Made by a program: the position numbers and the translations under genes. Shown one piece after another: positions 35,201-45,402 of a stretch of DNA of 64,000 nucleotides. The stretch lies in the NCBI RefSeq assembly GCF_023555055.1, contig NZ_JAMJPL010000001.1:682001-746000 (forward strand). The letters run 5' to 3'. Within the stretch, counting starts at the first letter, position 1; every line of letters starts with the position of its first letter. Under the pieces are notes generated by a model. That model ran no database searches and was not told where the DNA came from. It saw only the letters and a list, made by a program, of their open reading frames with translations. The DNA comes from Marinobacter sp. ATCH36. Its GTDB lineage: Bacteria > Pseudomonadota > Gammaproteobacteria > Pseudomonadales > Oleiphilaceae.

Positions 35201-37843
35201 GTGATTCGGGTAGAACTGCCGGCGCTGATTGGGCGCCTCAACGAGATTTGCCGCCAGGGGATGGAATCTTCAGCGGCGCTGTGTATCAGCCGTCAGGGTG
35301 CGGAAATCACCCCAGCCCATTTGTTGTTCAAACTGCTGGAAACGCCATTTACCGATGTGCGCCAGATCCTGGAAAGCACTGGTATCGATTACCAGAGTTT
35401 GCAGCCTGTGGTGGGGGACAGCCTTAACGGCGAGCCCCAGTCTGCAGAGCCGTACCCATCGTTCTCGCCGCTGCTGATAGAGCTGTTGCAGGACGCCTGG
35501 CTGATTGCCTCCACCGAACTTGGTCATACCGAACTGCGTTCCGGTGCCATCATGCTGGCGCTGCTGATGAATGCAGACCGTTACCTGATGCCTCAGGTCT
35601 CCCAGCGGCTGAAAGACATCAATCGCGAACAGCTGCGCCGCCAGTTTGATTTCATGACCCGGGGCTCGGTAGAGCAACCCCGCGCCGAAGATGGCCCCAG
35701 TACCGCCAACCAGGCGCAGGTGGACATGGACCCGCTCAAACGCTACGCCACCGACTTCACCAAACTGGCCCGGGACAAAAAACTGGACCCGGTGGTCTGC
35801 CGTGACGCGGAAATCGACCAGATGATCGACATCCTTTGCCGCCGCCGCAAGAACAACCCCATCGTGGTGGGCGATGCCGGCGTCGGTAAAAGCGCCGTTG
35901 TCGAGGGCCTGGCCCTGCGCATCGTCAACGGCGATGTGCCCGAACGCCTGACCGGCGTGGAGCTGTGGACCCTGGATATGGGTGCCCTGCAGGCCGGTGC
36001 CTCGGTAAAAGGCGAGTTCGAGAAGCGCCTGAAGGGCGTGATTGAAGCGGTGAAAAGCTCCGCCACCCCGATCATCCTGTTCATCGACGAAGCCCACACC
36101 CTGATCGGCGCCGGCAATAGCGAGGGTGGCTCCGACGCCGCCAACCTGCTCAAACCGGCCCTGGCCCGTGGCGAACTGCGCACCATCGCCGCCACCACCT
36201 GGCGTGAGTACAAGAAATACTTCGAGAAAGACCCGGCCCTGAGTCGCCGCTTCCAGCCCATCGCTCTGGATGAGCCCACACCGGCCCAGGCCGTCCACAT
36301 CCTCCGTGGCCTGCGCACCGTCTACGAAAAGGCCCATCAGGTATTGATCGCCGACAGCGCCCTGAAAGCCGCCGCCGACATGTCCGCCCGTTACCTGGCC
36401 GGCCGCCAGCTGCCTGACAAGGCCATCGACGTACTGGATACCGCTTGCGCAAGGGTCAGCCTCAACCTCAGCACACCGCCGCGCCGCCTCAGCCATGTGC
36501 GTAGCGAACTGCACCAATTGGGTATGGAACAGGATCTGATCACCCGCGAACAGACCCTTGGGCAAGCCATCGACCGCCAGCGTGAGAGCGAACTGAATCA
36601 GCGCCTGGAAACCCTGCGGGTGGAAGCGGAAGAACTGGAACAACGCTGGAACGACCAGCGCGAACTGGTGGCACGCCTGGTGGAAGTTCGCGAACAACTG
36701 CTGAATGAGAACGTTGGAGATGCAGAGCCGGAAGCGCCGGAGAAAGAAGCCACCCCGGAAACCGACGAAGAGCGCCCGGACCTGAAAAGCGAAGCCGCCG
36801 CCATCGAACAGGAACTGGCCGAACTGCAAGTCGACGAGCCACTGGTTCACGCCCGCGTGGATGCCCGCCAGGTGGCCGAAGTCGTCGCCGACTGGACAGG
36901 TATCCCGGTCAATCGCATGACCGCCGACGAGCTGGAGAAAATCACCCGCCTGCCGGAGTACCTGCGATCCCACATCAAGGGCCAGGACATCGCCATCGGC
37001 ACATTGCACCAGCACCTGTTGACAGCCCGCGCCGACCTGCGCCGCCCCGGCCGCCCCATGGGCGCCTTCCTGCTGGCGGGCCCCAGTGGTGTGGGCAAAA
37101 CCGAAACCGTCGTGCAACTGGCCGAACTGCTCTACGGCGGCCGCCAGTTCCTCACCACCATCAACATGTCCGAGTATCAGGAGAAACACACCGTTTCCCG
37201 CCTGATTGGCTCCCCACCGGGCTACGTCGGCTTTGGCGAAGGTGGTCTTCTCACCGAAGCCATTCGCCAGAAGCCGTATTCCGTGGTGCTGCTCGACGAA
37301 GTCGAAAAAGCCCATCCGGAAGTGCTCAACCTGTTCTACCAGGCCTTCGACAAAGGCGAACTGGCGGACGGCGAAGGCCGGTTGATTGACTGCAAGAACG
37401 TCGTCTTTTTCCTCACCTCAAACCTGGGCTACCAGACCATCGTCAGACACGCCGACGAGCCCGGAAAAATCGAAGAAGCCCTGTACCCGGAATTGGCCAA
37501 CTTCTTCAAACCGGCACTGCTGGCACGCATGGAAGTCGTACCCTACCTGCCGTTGGGCGAAGACACCCTCAACCGCATCGTCGCCGACAAACTCGACCGC
37601 CTGGCCACCCAAATCGGCGACCGTTACCACACCGAAGTGGAACTGGAAGACGGCCTGGTAGAAGCCATCCGCAGTCGTGCGACAAGAAGTGAAAACGGCG
37701 CGAGGATGCTGGAATCGATCATTGAAGGTGAACTGTTGCCGCCCGTTTCGCTGGCATTGCTGGAAAAGTTGGCAGCGAGAGAGTCGGTCACAACGGTGAC
37801 CCTCGGCGTCGAAGACAACAAATTCACAGGTACCGTTGCCTAA
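35201..37843 (+). CDS. clpV: T6SS sheath-recycling AAA+ ATPase ClpV (TssH)
   Basis: The 880-residue protein starts at GTG 35201, eight bases after AAGGAG. It has a ClpN domain, a first AAA+ module with Walker A GDAGVGKSA and Walker B ILFIDEAHTL, a coiled-coil middle domain, and a second AAA+ module with GPSGVGKTE and the arginine-rich C-domain. ClpV disassembles contracted TssBC sheaths. No mutation in either nucleotide site is visible. A large repeat follows 20 bp after the stop. Confidence 0.97.
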   Translation: MIRVELPALIGRLNEICRQGMESSAALCISRQGAEITPAHLLFKLLETPFTDVRQILESTGIDYQSLQPVVGDSLNGEPQSAEPYPSFSPLLIELLQDAWLIASTELGHTELRSGAIMLALLMNADRYLMPQVSQRLKDINREQLRRQFDFMTRGSVEQPRAEDGPSTANQAQVDMDPLKRYATDFTKLARDKKLDPVVCRDAEIDQMIDILCRRRKNNPIVVGDAGVGKSAVVEGLALRIVNGDVPERLTGVELWTLDMGALQAGASVKGEFEKRLKGVIEAVKSSATPIILFIDEAHTLIGAGNSEGGSDAANLLKPALARGELRTIAATTWREYKKYFEKDPALSRRFQPIALDEPTPAQAVHILRGLRTVYEKAHQVLIADSALKAAADMSARYLAGRQLPDKAIDVLDTACARVSLNLSTPPRRLSHVRSELHQLGMEQDLITREQTLGQAIDRQRESELNQRLETLRVEAEELEQRWNDQRELVARLVEVREQLLNENVGDAEPEAPEKEATPETDEERPDLKSEAAAIEQELAELQVDEPLVHARVDARQVAEVVADWTGIPVNRMTADELEKITRLPEYLRSHIKGQDIAIGTLHQHLLTARADLRRPGRPMGAFLLAGPSGVGKTETVVQLAELLYGGRQFLTTINMSEYQEKHTVSRLIGSPPGYVGFGEGGLLTEAIRQKPYSVVLLDEVEKAHPEVLNLFYQAFDKGELADGEGRLIDCKNVVFFLTSNLGYQTIVRHADEPGKIEEALYPELANFFKPALLARMEVVPYLPLGEDTLNRIVADKLDRLATQIGDRYHTEVELEDGLVEAIRSRATRSENGARMLESIIEGELLPPVSLALLEKLAARESVTTVTLGVEDNKFTGTVA

Positions 37844-37863
37844 GGCAACTGAAAAGTAGCGGG

Positions 37864-37964
37864 CCGTGCGGATTCACTTTCCGAAACCGTGCGGAGCCTT
37901 GGATGGCGGAGCCGAGCGTACAGGGATGTATTCACAGCGTGTTTCGGAAAGTGAATCCGCACGG
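37864..37964 (+). repeat. Inverted-arm repeat, copy 2 (clpV-vasH gap)
   Basis: Perfect 24-bp arms (37864-37887 and 37941-37964; left arm begins CCGTGCGGATTCACTTTCC) enclose a 53-bp centre with the series GTGCGGAGCC, GGATGGCGGAGC, CAGGGATG, CACAGCG. That order matches copy 1 at 28137 in the same orientation. Centres are alike while arms differ at several positions, always with matching changes on both sides. It lies directly after clpV and 33 bp before the regulator. Confidence 0.85.
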
Positions 37965-37997
37965 TACGCGGTCCAAAAGGGAAAAGGGACAAAAAGA

Positions 37998-39572
37998 ATG
38001 GGACGGATGCAGATGGAGTTGCACACCGGCATTGACCTGGCGGTTGAGCTGCTCCGGCAGGACAACCTGCCAACCCTGCTCAAAGTCGCCTCACGGCAAC
38101 TCGAAAACACCTTCGGCCTCACCCGCTGCTGGTCACTCGAACTCGACCTCAGCGGCCGAACACTCCACTGTGCCGCACTGGGCGAGTTGGGCGAATTCGA
38201 CTGCGGCGACTTCAGCCACCCCTTTGCCCACCTGCTACAACAGGGCAAGGCAAGGGAACTGTCACGAGCTGCCAGCTACCGCCTCGACCACCCCGGCTTC
38301 CAGGCCCTGGTCGACGCCAGCAACCGGCCAAGATCATTCTGGCTCGAACCCATCAAAGGCGAAGACGGCCGTACCCTTGGCATCCTTTTGCTCTGCAATG
38401 AAGAGCCCGAATGGGAGGGTATCACCGCCCAACCATTGTATCGGGGCTTGTTGACCCTGCTGTCCCACCAATGGGTCAGCCAGCTCAAAACCAGCGACCA
38501 GGTCTGGCAGCGGCGCATGCTCAAACGTTCCCTGGACCACCTCCACGACGCCGAAGCCGTGCGTCAGCGTTGTGAACAACTGGCAGACACCCTGGTGGGA
38601 AACTCCGCCGCCATGACCGACCTGCGCGCCCAGATCGTCCGCGCCGCCGGCAGCCAACTCTCGGTACTGGTGCAGGGCGAGACCGGCTGCGGCAAGGACC
38701 TTGTAGCGCAGGGAATTCACCGGTTCTCGGATCGGGCCGAAGGGCCCCTAGTGGTGGTCAACTGCGCCGCAATCCCGGATTCCCTTTTGGAGAGTGAACT
38801 CTTCGGCCACACCAAGGGTGCCTTTTCCGGTGCCGACCGCGCCAAGGAAGGTCTGCTTGCACAGGCTGACGGCGGCACCCTGTTCCTTGACGAAATCGGC
38901 GACATGCCCCTGGCCCTGCAGTCCAAACTGCTGCGGGTACTGGAAAGCCGCCGCTTCCGGCCTTTGGGAGCGCAACAGGAACAGCATTCCGATTTCCGCC
39001 TGGTGGCCGCTACCCATCAGCCGCTGAGCGAGTGCATCGAGGACGGCCGTTTCCGCCGGGACCTGTTCTACCGGCTCAGCCAGTTCCCGTTGCGAGTCAA
39101 ATCCTTGCGGGACCGTCCGGAAGACCTGGAGCCCCTGTGCCGCCATTTCATCCGCGAGTACACAGCACGCGAGGGCGCTGGTCCCATGGGCATCAGTAGT
39201 CACGCACTCAGTATGCTGACGGGCTACAGCTTTCCGGGTAATGCCCGCGAATTGCGCAACGTCGTAGAGTTTGCCTGCCTGCAGACACCGGTAGGAGATG
39301 ATATCCAGCCGGAAGTGTTGCGCCTTGATGATCTGTTCCCCAGCCGGGGAACCTGCGTCGCCAGCGATTTTCAGGCACATATGGTTCCCGGCGTTCCTCA
39401 GGCGGAAGAAGTGGATGACCTCCGGGCCGCGGCCCAGGCGTTCGAGGCCGCCATCATCCGTGAGCGTTTGCGCCAGTATGGAGGCAACCGCGCCCAGGCG
39501 GCAGAAAGCCTGGGCCTGCCCAAACGCACTCTGGCCCATAAATGTCAGAAGTATCAGGTGACTGAAGCGTGA
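37998..39572 (+). CDS. vasH: Sigma-54-dependent activator of T6SS (VasH-like)
   Basis: A 524-residue enhancer-binding protein. The N-terminal 180 residues resemble a GAF sensor. The AAA+ domain has Walker A GETGCGKDL, the sigma-54 contact loop GAFSGA (a variant of GAFTGA) and Walker B GGTLFLDEIGD. The C-terminal Fis-type helix-turn-helix is NRAQAAESLGLPKRTLAHKC. VasH drives sigma-54 transcription of hcp and effector operons. The start is placed at ATG 37998, since the frame further upstream runs through the repeat. Confidence 0.93.
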   Translation: MGRMQMELHTGIDLAVELLRQDNLPTLLKVASRQLENTFGLTRCWSLELDLSGRTLHCAALGELGEFDCGDFSHPFAHLLQQGKARELSRAASYRLDHPGFQALVDASNRPRSFWLEPIKGEDGRTLGILLLCNEEPEWEGITAQPLYRGLLTLLSHQWVSQLKTSDQVWQRRMLKRSLDHLHDAEAVRQRCEQLADTLVGNSAAMTDLRAQIVRAAGSQLSVLVQGETGCGKDLVAQGIHRFSDRAEGPLVVVNCAAIPDSLLESELFGHTKGAFSGADRAKEGLLAQADGGTLFLDEIGDMPLALQSKLLRVLESRRFRPLGAQQEQHSDFRLVAATHQPLSECIEDGRFRRDLFYRLSQFPLRVKSLRDRPEDLEPLCRHFIREYTAREGAGPMGISSHALSMLTGYSFPGNARELRNVVEFACLQTPVGDDIQPEVLRLDDLFPSRGTCVASDFQAHMVPGVPQAEEVDDLRAAAQAFEAAIIRERLRQYGGNRAQAAESLGLPKRTLAHKCQKYQVTEA

Positions 39573-40222
39573 ATCTGTTTATCAGAAATAACCGACCGCT
39601 TGCTGCCGGGCTCTGTGCCCTGGGTATGGTACTTTCACTGGCGGCGAGTGCGCAGTCCAGCCAGCAACTGGCAGCGGCCCGCGACTGTACCAATGAAAAT
39701 CAGCGGCTGGAGCGGCTGGCCTGTTTTGATGAGGTGTTTGGTACGCCCATTCACGTGGCAATCGAAGACGTCAGTGCTGGCAAACAGCCTGAACGCTGGC
39801 GCCAGGCCTTTGCCCAGGAGCAGCGCCGCCGGCCGGGTGACGGGCCGCTCTACCGTGATACCGGGGAACTGGCCGGGCATCTGCTGACCATCAGTGCGTT
39901 GGGGGTGAAACCGCCAAGGCCGCTGTTGGCAGTACAGTGCCACAATAATATTACCGAGCTCACTGTGATGCTGCCCCGGGCAGTCAAGGAGGAGCGGGTC
40001 ACCGTTGATTTCGGCCATGGCCGGCAGATCTGGCGGGTACGGGACGAGGGCTTTGTAGCCAGTGGCGGGCGCGGACTGCCCGCCATTCGAACGGTCCGCA
40101 ACATGGCCGCCACATCCGGCGTTACCGTCGTTTCATCCAGCGCTGTGGTTGACGGGCTGATGTTTGATCTGACCGGGTTCCGGAAGACCCTGAAGCCACT
40201 GCGGGAAGAGTGTGGCTGGTAG
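39569..40222 (+). CDS. vasI: T6SS-associated protein VasI (TagO-like)
   Basis: A 217-residue exported protein with a signal peptide (LCALGMVLSLAASAQ). The conserved VasI pattern is seen: CTNENQRLERLACFDEVFGTP near residue 40 and a C-terminal MFDLTGFRKTLKPLREECGW. The role of VasI is not well defined; it is a regular partner of VasH and TssA in VAS-type clusters. Its GTG start overlaps the vasH stop. Confidence 0.85.
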   Translation: MNLFIRNNRPLAAGLCALGMVLSLAASAQSSQQLAAARDCTNENQRLERLACFDEVFGTPIHVAIEDVSAGKQPERWRQAFAQEQRRRPGDGPLYRDTGELAGHLLTISALGVKPPRPLLAVQCHNNITELTVMLPRAVKEERVTVDFGHGRQIWRVRDEGFVASGGRGLPAIRTVRNMAATSGVTVVSSSAVVDGLMFDLTGFRKTLKPLREECGW

Positions 40223-40266
40223 CTGTTAAGAGTTTGAAGCGCGATCAGAAAAGACAGGGATTGGAT

Positions 40267-41703
40267 ATGCAGGCAGTAGAGCAGCACCCGTACGTTGAGC
40301 AGGTGTTGAACATGTTTTCCGGGGAGCACGCCATGGGTGAAAACCTGATGGACGATCCCACCATGGAGTACCTTGAAAACGAAATCATGAAGGTTGGATC
40401 GCTGGCCCACGCTGGAGTTGAGTGGGACAAAGTCGAAAGCGAATCCCTTCGCCTGCTGGCGGATACCAGCAAGGATCTCAAGGTACTTGGGTTCCTGTTG
40501 CTGTGCCTGCAGCGGGGCGGCAATGGTGAGCGGTTTGCGCTGTCGCTGTACCTGTTGCATCGGGTACTGGACAGCTGGTGGAACGACGCCTGGCCTTACC
40601 CGGGTGACAAAGGCAAACGCGCCCGCAAGATGCTGATGACCCAGATCCTGCAGCGAGCCGCAAAGGAAGTGTCGGCACTGAGCTTCGATAGCGGCGTGGG
40701 CGATGGCCGGGAATTCTGCCTGGTCACGCTTGGCAAGTTGATGGAGCAGGCATGCGCACTTGAACTGCCGGATGACGGGCTGGTCGATCTGCGCCGGTCG
40801 GTGGAAAAGCTGCCATCGCCTTCCGATACGCCCAGACCGTCGGCAACCGTCGATAGAACGGAAACAGCGAGTGCCTCATCGTCAGGCTCAACCTCATCGC
40901 AAGCCAGTAGTGCGTCATCCGCGTCTCTGGGCAGTTTGACCCTCGACCCCGCGAACGAGCGGGCCACCCGCCAGAGCCTGCTCAAGGTGGCCGACATGCT
41001 GACCGAAACCACGCCTGCCGACGCGTTGGGCTATCAGCTCCGTCGCTACTCGATCTGGCAGACCATTACCTCGGTTCCACCGGCACGGGACGGTATCAAG
41101 AGCGACCTGGCGGCAGTAAGCGCTGACCGGGTGGCCGACTATCGCGAGAGCCTGTCCAAATCCCCGGACCTGGCCCTGTGGCAGCGCATCGAACAAAGCC
41201 TGTCGGTCAGCCCGTTCTGGCTGGAAGGCCACTGGCTGAGTGCGCAAGTCGCCTCCGCGCTTGGGCACGAAGCCTGCGCGGAAGCCATTCGCACGGCCGT
41301 AAAGGCTTTCGTTGAGCGGTTGCCTGAGCTGGCTGAAATGACGTTTAACGATGGCACGCCCTTCCTGCCCAAAGCGGTGGCTGACTGGATGCTCAGTGGC
41401 CCGGCAAAAGGCGGCGCCATTGGCGGCGCAAGTTCCTGGGAACACGCCTACGACGAAGCTCGCGGAATTATGGAACAGAAAGGCCTGGCCCCGGCCATGA
41501 AATTGCTGGAAGAGGGCCTGGAAACCGCCCGCGAGCCCCGTGACCGGTTCTACTGGCGACTGATGAGCAGCCAGTTGATGAAAGACAGCGGTATGAAGAG
41601 CCTGGCGAAACAACAGGTGCAGGATCTGCGCGAGCAGACCCGGGGCATGAACCTTGAAGACTGGGAGCCTGGCCTGGTAGCCCGGCTGGACAGACTTGCA
41701 TAA
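40267..41703 (+). CDS. tssA: T6SS cap protein TssA (VasJ type)
   Basis: The 478-residue protein carries the ImpA_N-type N-terminal domain (DPTMEYLENEIMKVGSLAHAG ... DKVESESLRLLADTSKDL), a low-complexity serine-rich linker near residues 200-220, and a C-terminal VasJ domain that ends in LEDWEPGLVARLDRL. This long form caps the distal sheath end. An in-frame ATG at 40210 would add 19 residues that overlap the vasI end; 40267 is preferred for its fit to the family. Confidence 0.92.
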   Translation: MQAVEQHPYVEQVLNMFSGEHAMGENLMDDPTMEYLENEIMKVGSLAHAGVEWDKVESESLRLLADTSKDLKVLGFLLLCLQRGGNGERFALSLYLLHRVLDSWWNDAWPYPGDKGKRARKMLMTQILQRAAKEVSALSFDSGVGDGREFCLVTLGKLMEQACALELPDDGLVDLRRSVEKLPSPSDTPRPSATVDRTETASASSSGSTSSQASSASSASLGSLTLDPANERATRQSLLKVADMLTETTPADALGYQLRRYSIWQTITSVPPARDGIKSDLAAVSADRVADYRESLSKSPDLALWQRIEQSLSVSPFWLEGHWLSAQVASALGHEACAEAIRTAVKAFVERLPELAEMTFNDGTPFLPKAVADWMLSGPAKGGAIGGASSWEHAYDEARGIMEQKGLAPAMKLLEEGLETAREPRDRFYWRLMSSQLMKDSGMKSLAKQQVQDLREQTRGMNLEDWEPGLVARLDRLA

Positions 41704-41727
41704 ACACAGACGGACGAATTAACAGGA

Positions 41728-44700
41728 ATGGACACCATGTGGAGAAAAGCCCTACTCATTGGACGACGGATACTGCCCTTTGTACGCAGTGCGGCGCCGA
41801 TCACCCTGGCGCTGGGTGTGGTGGTACTACTGGCTGCAACCTGGTGGTTGGGCCCGCGCCTGGAGATCAACGGTGATTATCCGTTGGCGGCCTGGCAGGT
41901 GCGAGCCCTTGTCACGCTGGTGGTTGTGCTGCTGGTGGCCATGGTCTGGGGCATGATGCTGGCCCGCAAGCTGCGCAAGGTGAACGTGGCCAAGGCGGAG
42001 GAACAGAAGGAAGAGGAAGACCCGATCTTGCCGCTGGAGCGTCGTCAGCAGCGCCTGCTTGACCGCCGCCTGGCGGAGCTCAAGAGCAACCTTCCGGGTC
42101 GCAAGGGCGTTTATCGCCTGCCCTGGTACCTGGTGATGGGGCTTGAAGACGCCGGCAAGACCAGCCTGATCCAGCGCTCCGGACAGACATACACACTCAC
42201 CAATGTAACCCGTAACCCGAGAACGGAGAAAAACCCGTATGGATTCGAGTGGTGGGTTGGCGACAACGGCGTGCTGATCGACCCGGACGGCGAACTGCTG
42301 CGCCAGAATGACGGCGAAGGTGCCACCAGCGTTATCCAGCAGCGGTTGTGGACCCATTTTATTAATTGGCTGGAAAAGAACCGGCCCCAGCGGCCGCTGA
42401 ACGGTGTGGTGCTGACGGTGGACATTGCCGGCCTGAGTACCGGCAACGAACAACAGCGCGAGGCCCAGGCCATTCTGCTGCGCACCCGCTTGCGGGAGCT
42501 GATGGAGACGCTGGGATCACGGCTACCGGTTTACATCAGCTTCACCAAGATGGACCTGTTGTATGGTTTCGCCCCGTTTGCCCGAACCCTGTCAAAAGCG
42601 GAGCGGGAAAATCCACTCGGTTTCACCTACCAGCTGGATGGCCAGCACGACGCGGATGACTGGCTGGGTGAATTCGACCAGAACTTCAGCAAACTCGCCG
42701 AGCAACTGGGTGAGCGGCTCCCGGATGTGCTCTCAGCTACACGGGACCCGGAGGAGCGTGCCGCAGCCTACTCCTTTACTCGCCAGTTGGCCGGCCTGAA
42801 ACCGGTACTGGAACAGTTTCTGGCGGACCTGCTTTCTGCCGATGCTTTCTCAACATCGGCCCTGGTGCGCGGCACCTATTTCACGTCCGTGGTTCAGGAA
42901 GGTGTGCCGGAGGATGCCTTTGTATCCGCTGCCGCTGCCAATTATGGCCTCGCCAGTCCGATACAGCCGGCGCAGCGTGGCGGCCAGTCCTCAAGCCTAT
43001 TCACTGAAAAACTGTTTCCTGGCATCGTCTATTGTGAAGCGGGCCTGGCTGGTGACAACCAGAAAGTGGTCGGCATCCGTCGTCGTCGCATTGCGATAGC
43101 TGCAGTGGTCGCCGTTGTCGCCGGCCTGGGTATGACCGCCGGGTGGCAGCACTACTTCATCGAGAACGCCCAGGCAGCAGCGGCGGTAGAGGACCGGGTG
43201 CGCAGCTTTATCGATAACTGGCGCCCCATCGGCTACGAGCCGGACACCACCGGCCGCAACCTGCTTGAGCCCCTGGATCAACTGCGGGAAGCCACGCTGG
43301 CCTTCGGAGACTACCGGGCAGAGCCGGCACTGGTCGCAGACATGGGCTTGTACAAAGGACACGAAGTGGGGCCGGAAGTGGAGGAGTCCTACCTGGACAT
43401 GCTGGCCTACCAATTCGTGCCTGCGCTTATGCTGGGCGTGATGGAACAGATGGGCGATGCTCCGGATACGAGTTCCGAGCGCCTCGACCATTTGCGTGTG
43501 TTGCGCATGCTTTACGATGCCAGTGGCCGCCGCGGGGATATCGTCTACAGCTATATGAGCGATTATTGGCAACGTGCCTATCCCGCGCAAAGGCATATGC
43601 AGCAACGATTGCTCAGTCACCTGGACTACGCCATGCTTCACACGGACCTGATCCAGAGGGTAGAAGACGGGGATAAAACCGCTGATATGGCCCTTGCACC
43701 GTTCCGTAGCAGTGTCCAGTGGGCCCAGCACGAACTTGGACGCATTGCGACTCCGGACCGGGTCTACCGGGACCTGGAAAACGAAGCCGAACAGAATTTC
43801 AGTGCCCCTCTCGATCTGGCGCGAGAGTCCGGGCCGGCCTTCAGCACCGTGTTTGTACGTTTGGATCAATACGGTGAACCACTGGCTGATGGAGATATCG
43901 AACAGACGGACCCGGTGCTGATTCCGTCGCTGTTGACTCGGGAAGGCTTGAACTCCTGGTTCCTGCGAAAGTCCGGTTCGGTCGCCGAGCTGGCACTGGT
44001 GGACGCCTGGGTACTGGGCCGCCGCGATGATGTGAATTTCAGCAAAGCTGATGAGGCCCGGTTACAGGCACAACTGCAATCGCTATACGCTGAAAACTAC
44101 GTCGCCAACTGGCGCAAGGCCCTCAGCCGGCTGGATATCCAGACTTTCAGTGACCTGAACCATGGAGTGCGTGTTCTTGACAGCCTGACCAGCGGCCACG
44201 AGCCGCTGAACCAGTTACTGGCCCAGGTAACCGCCAATACCCGACTGATTCCCAGCGGTAGTGAAGAGGCAGAAGCCGCTCGCAAAGTGATGAAGCAATC
44301 GGCTCATTTCCAGATGGTTCAGGAAATTGACCGCCAGTTTACCGACCTGAATGAGCTGGTGGACAAGCAGGGCGACGACCCCAGTGACATGGAACAGGTG
44401 ATGGAAGTGGTTCGAAGCCTTCACACCTATCTGCGTGGCATTCAGGAAGCGCCGGACCGGGGTAAGGCCGCACTCTCCGCTGCCCGCGCCCGCATGAGCC
44501 TGCAAGGGGCGGACCCGATTTTCACCCTGCAGCGGGTAGCATCCAACCAGCCAGCGCCACTGGATCGCATGTTTGAGAAGCTGGCCTCTGAAAGCTGGCG
44601 GGTAGTTCTGAATCAGGCTGTGGCGCAACTTGAGCGCCAGTGGTACCGGGAAGTCTATCAGCCGTTCCAGCAGAGCCTGGCCCGGCATTATCCGTTTAAC

Positions 44701-45321
44701 CCGGGCGCCGGCCGTGACGCCGCACTGCAGGATTTCGAGCGCTTCTTCGCGCCAGACGGTGTTCTGGACCAGTTCTATAACGAGAACCTGAAACTGTTTC
44801 TGGAAGATCACCCTGAGCACATTGCCGGTTCCAAGCGCGCCAGCCTGGTTCGTCGTGATGTGTTGGCCTCGTTGGAGAAGGCTGAGAACATCCGCCGTGC
44901 CTTTTTTACCAGGAGCGGATCACTGGATGTTGAGTTCGCACTGGAGCCGCTGCATCTGTCCTCCAACAAGCGCCGCAGCGTAATGAACGTGGACGGACAA
45001 CTGGTGGAATTCAGCCATGGCCCAAGCCAGAGCATTCCGCTAGTGTGGCCGAATACCCTGCGGGATTCAGTTGAGAGCCGAGTTACCCTTGTGCCCACGG
45101 AAGTGAACCGGTCACCGCGCAGCATTTCGGAAAACGGTCCCTGGGCGCTGTTCCGCCTGCTGGATGAAGCAGATATCACCGGGGTAAGCAACAGTGCCGT
45201 GGATGTAAGATTTGCTCTGGATGACGGCGAGATGGGTTATCGCCTGCATGCGGGCAGTAATACCAACCCGTTCACACAGGAAATGTTGGCGGGGTACCAG
45301 ATACCCCGCAGTCTGTATTAG
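41728..45321 (+). CDS. tssM: T6SS inner-membrane complex protein TssM (VasK/IcmF)
   Basis: A 1,197-residue protein with two N-terminal membrane helices, a cytosolic NTPase-like domain (Walker A GLEDAGKTSL near residue 138), a third helix near residue 455, and a long periplasmic domain that ends in the DUF1215/TssM C-terminal region. It spans the envelope between TssL and TssJ. A vasL gene, which follows vasK in V. cholerae, is missing here. Confidence 0.96.
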   Translation: MDTMWRKALLIGRRILPFVRSAAPITLALGVVVLLAATWWLGPRLEINGDYPLAAWQVRALVTLVVVLLVAMVWGMMLARKLRKVNVAKAEEQKEEEDPILPLERRQQRLLDRRLAELKSNLPGRKGVYRLPWYLVMGLEDAGKTSLIQRSGQTYTLTNVTRNPRTEKNPYGFEWWVGDNGVLIDPDGELLRQNDGEGATSVIQQRLWTHFINWLEKNRPQRPLNGVVLTVDIAGLSTGNEQQREAQAILLRTRLRELMETLGSRLPVYISFTKMDLLYGFAPFARTLSKAERENPLGFTYQLDGQHDADDWLGEFDQNFSKLAEQLGERLPDVLSATRDPEERAAAYSFTRQLAGLKPVLEQFLADLLSADAFSTSALVRGTYFTSVVQEGVPEDAFVSAAAANYGLASPIQPAQRGGQSSSLFTEKLFPGIVYCEAGLAGDNQKVVGIRRRRIAIAAVVAVVAGLGMTAGWQHYFIENAQAAAAVEDRVRSFIDNWRPIGYEPDTTGRNLLEPLDQLREATLAFGDYRAEPALVADMGLYKGHEVGPEVEESYLDMLAYQFVPALMLGVMEQMGDAPDTSSERLDHLRVLRMLYDASGRRGDIVYSYMSDYWQRAYPAQRHMQQRLLSHLDYAMLHTDLIQRVEDGDKTADMALAPFRSSVQWAQHELGRIATPDRVYRDLENEAEQNFSAPLDLARESGPAFSTVFVRLDQYGEPLADGDIEQTDPVLIPSLLTREGLNSWFLRKSGSVAELALVDAWVLGRRDDVNFSKADEARLQAQLQSLYAENYVANWRKALSRLDIQTFSDLNHGVRVLDSLTSGHEPLNQLLAQVTANTRLIPSGSEEAEAARKVMKQSAHFQMVQEIDRQFTDLNELVDKQGDDPSDMEQVMEVVRSLHTYLRGIQEAPDRGKAALSAARARMSLQGADPIFTLQRVASNQPAPLDRMFEKLASESWRVVLNQAVAQLERQWYREVYQPFQQSLARHYPFNPGAGRDAALQDFERFFAPDGVLDQFYNENLKLFLEDHPEHIAGSKRASLVRRDVLASLEKAENIRRAFFTRSGSLDVEFALEPLHLSSNKRRSVMNVDGQLVEFSHGPSQSIPLVWPNTLRDSVESRVTLVPTEVNRSPRSISENGPWALFRLLDEADITGVSNSAVDVRFALDDGEMGYRLHAGSNTNPFTQEMLAGYQIPRSLY

Positions 45322-45402
45322 ACTATGTACCAGCGCCAACACGGGAACAGGACGGTTTCTGTATTGGCGGTTCAGGATTTCATTGCTTCAAGGACCGAAG
45401 AC

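Noticed and set aside
35270..37315. Very long open frame on the minus strand inside clpV
   Set aside because: It is a shadow of GC-rich codon use opposite a clearly functional gene; the predicted protein has no recognisable domain and no ribosome-binding site.
37866..37997. Upstream extension of the vasH-like gene through the inverted repeat
   Set aside because: The extension is encoded by the repeat itself and would place a foreign peptide before the GAF-like domain; ATG 37998 is sufficient.
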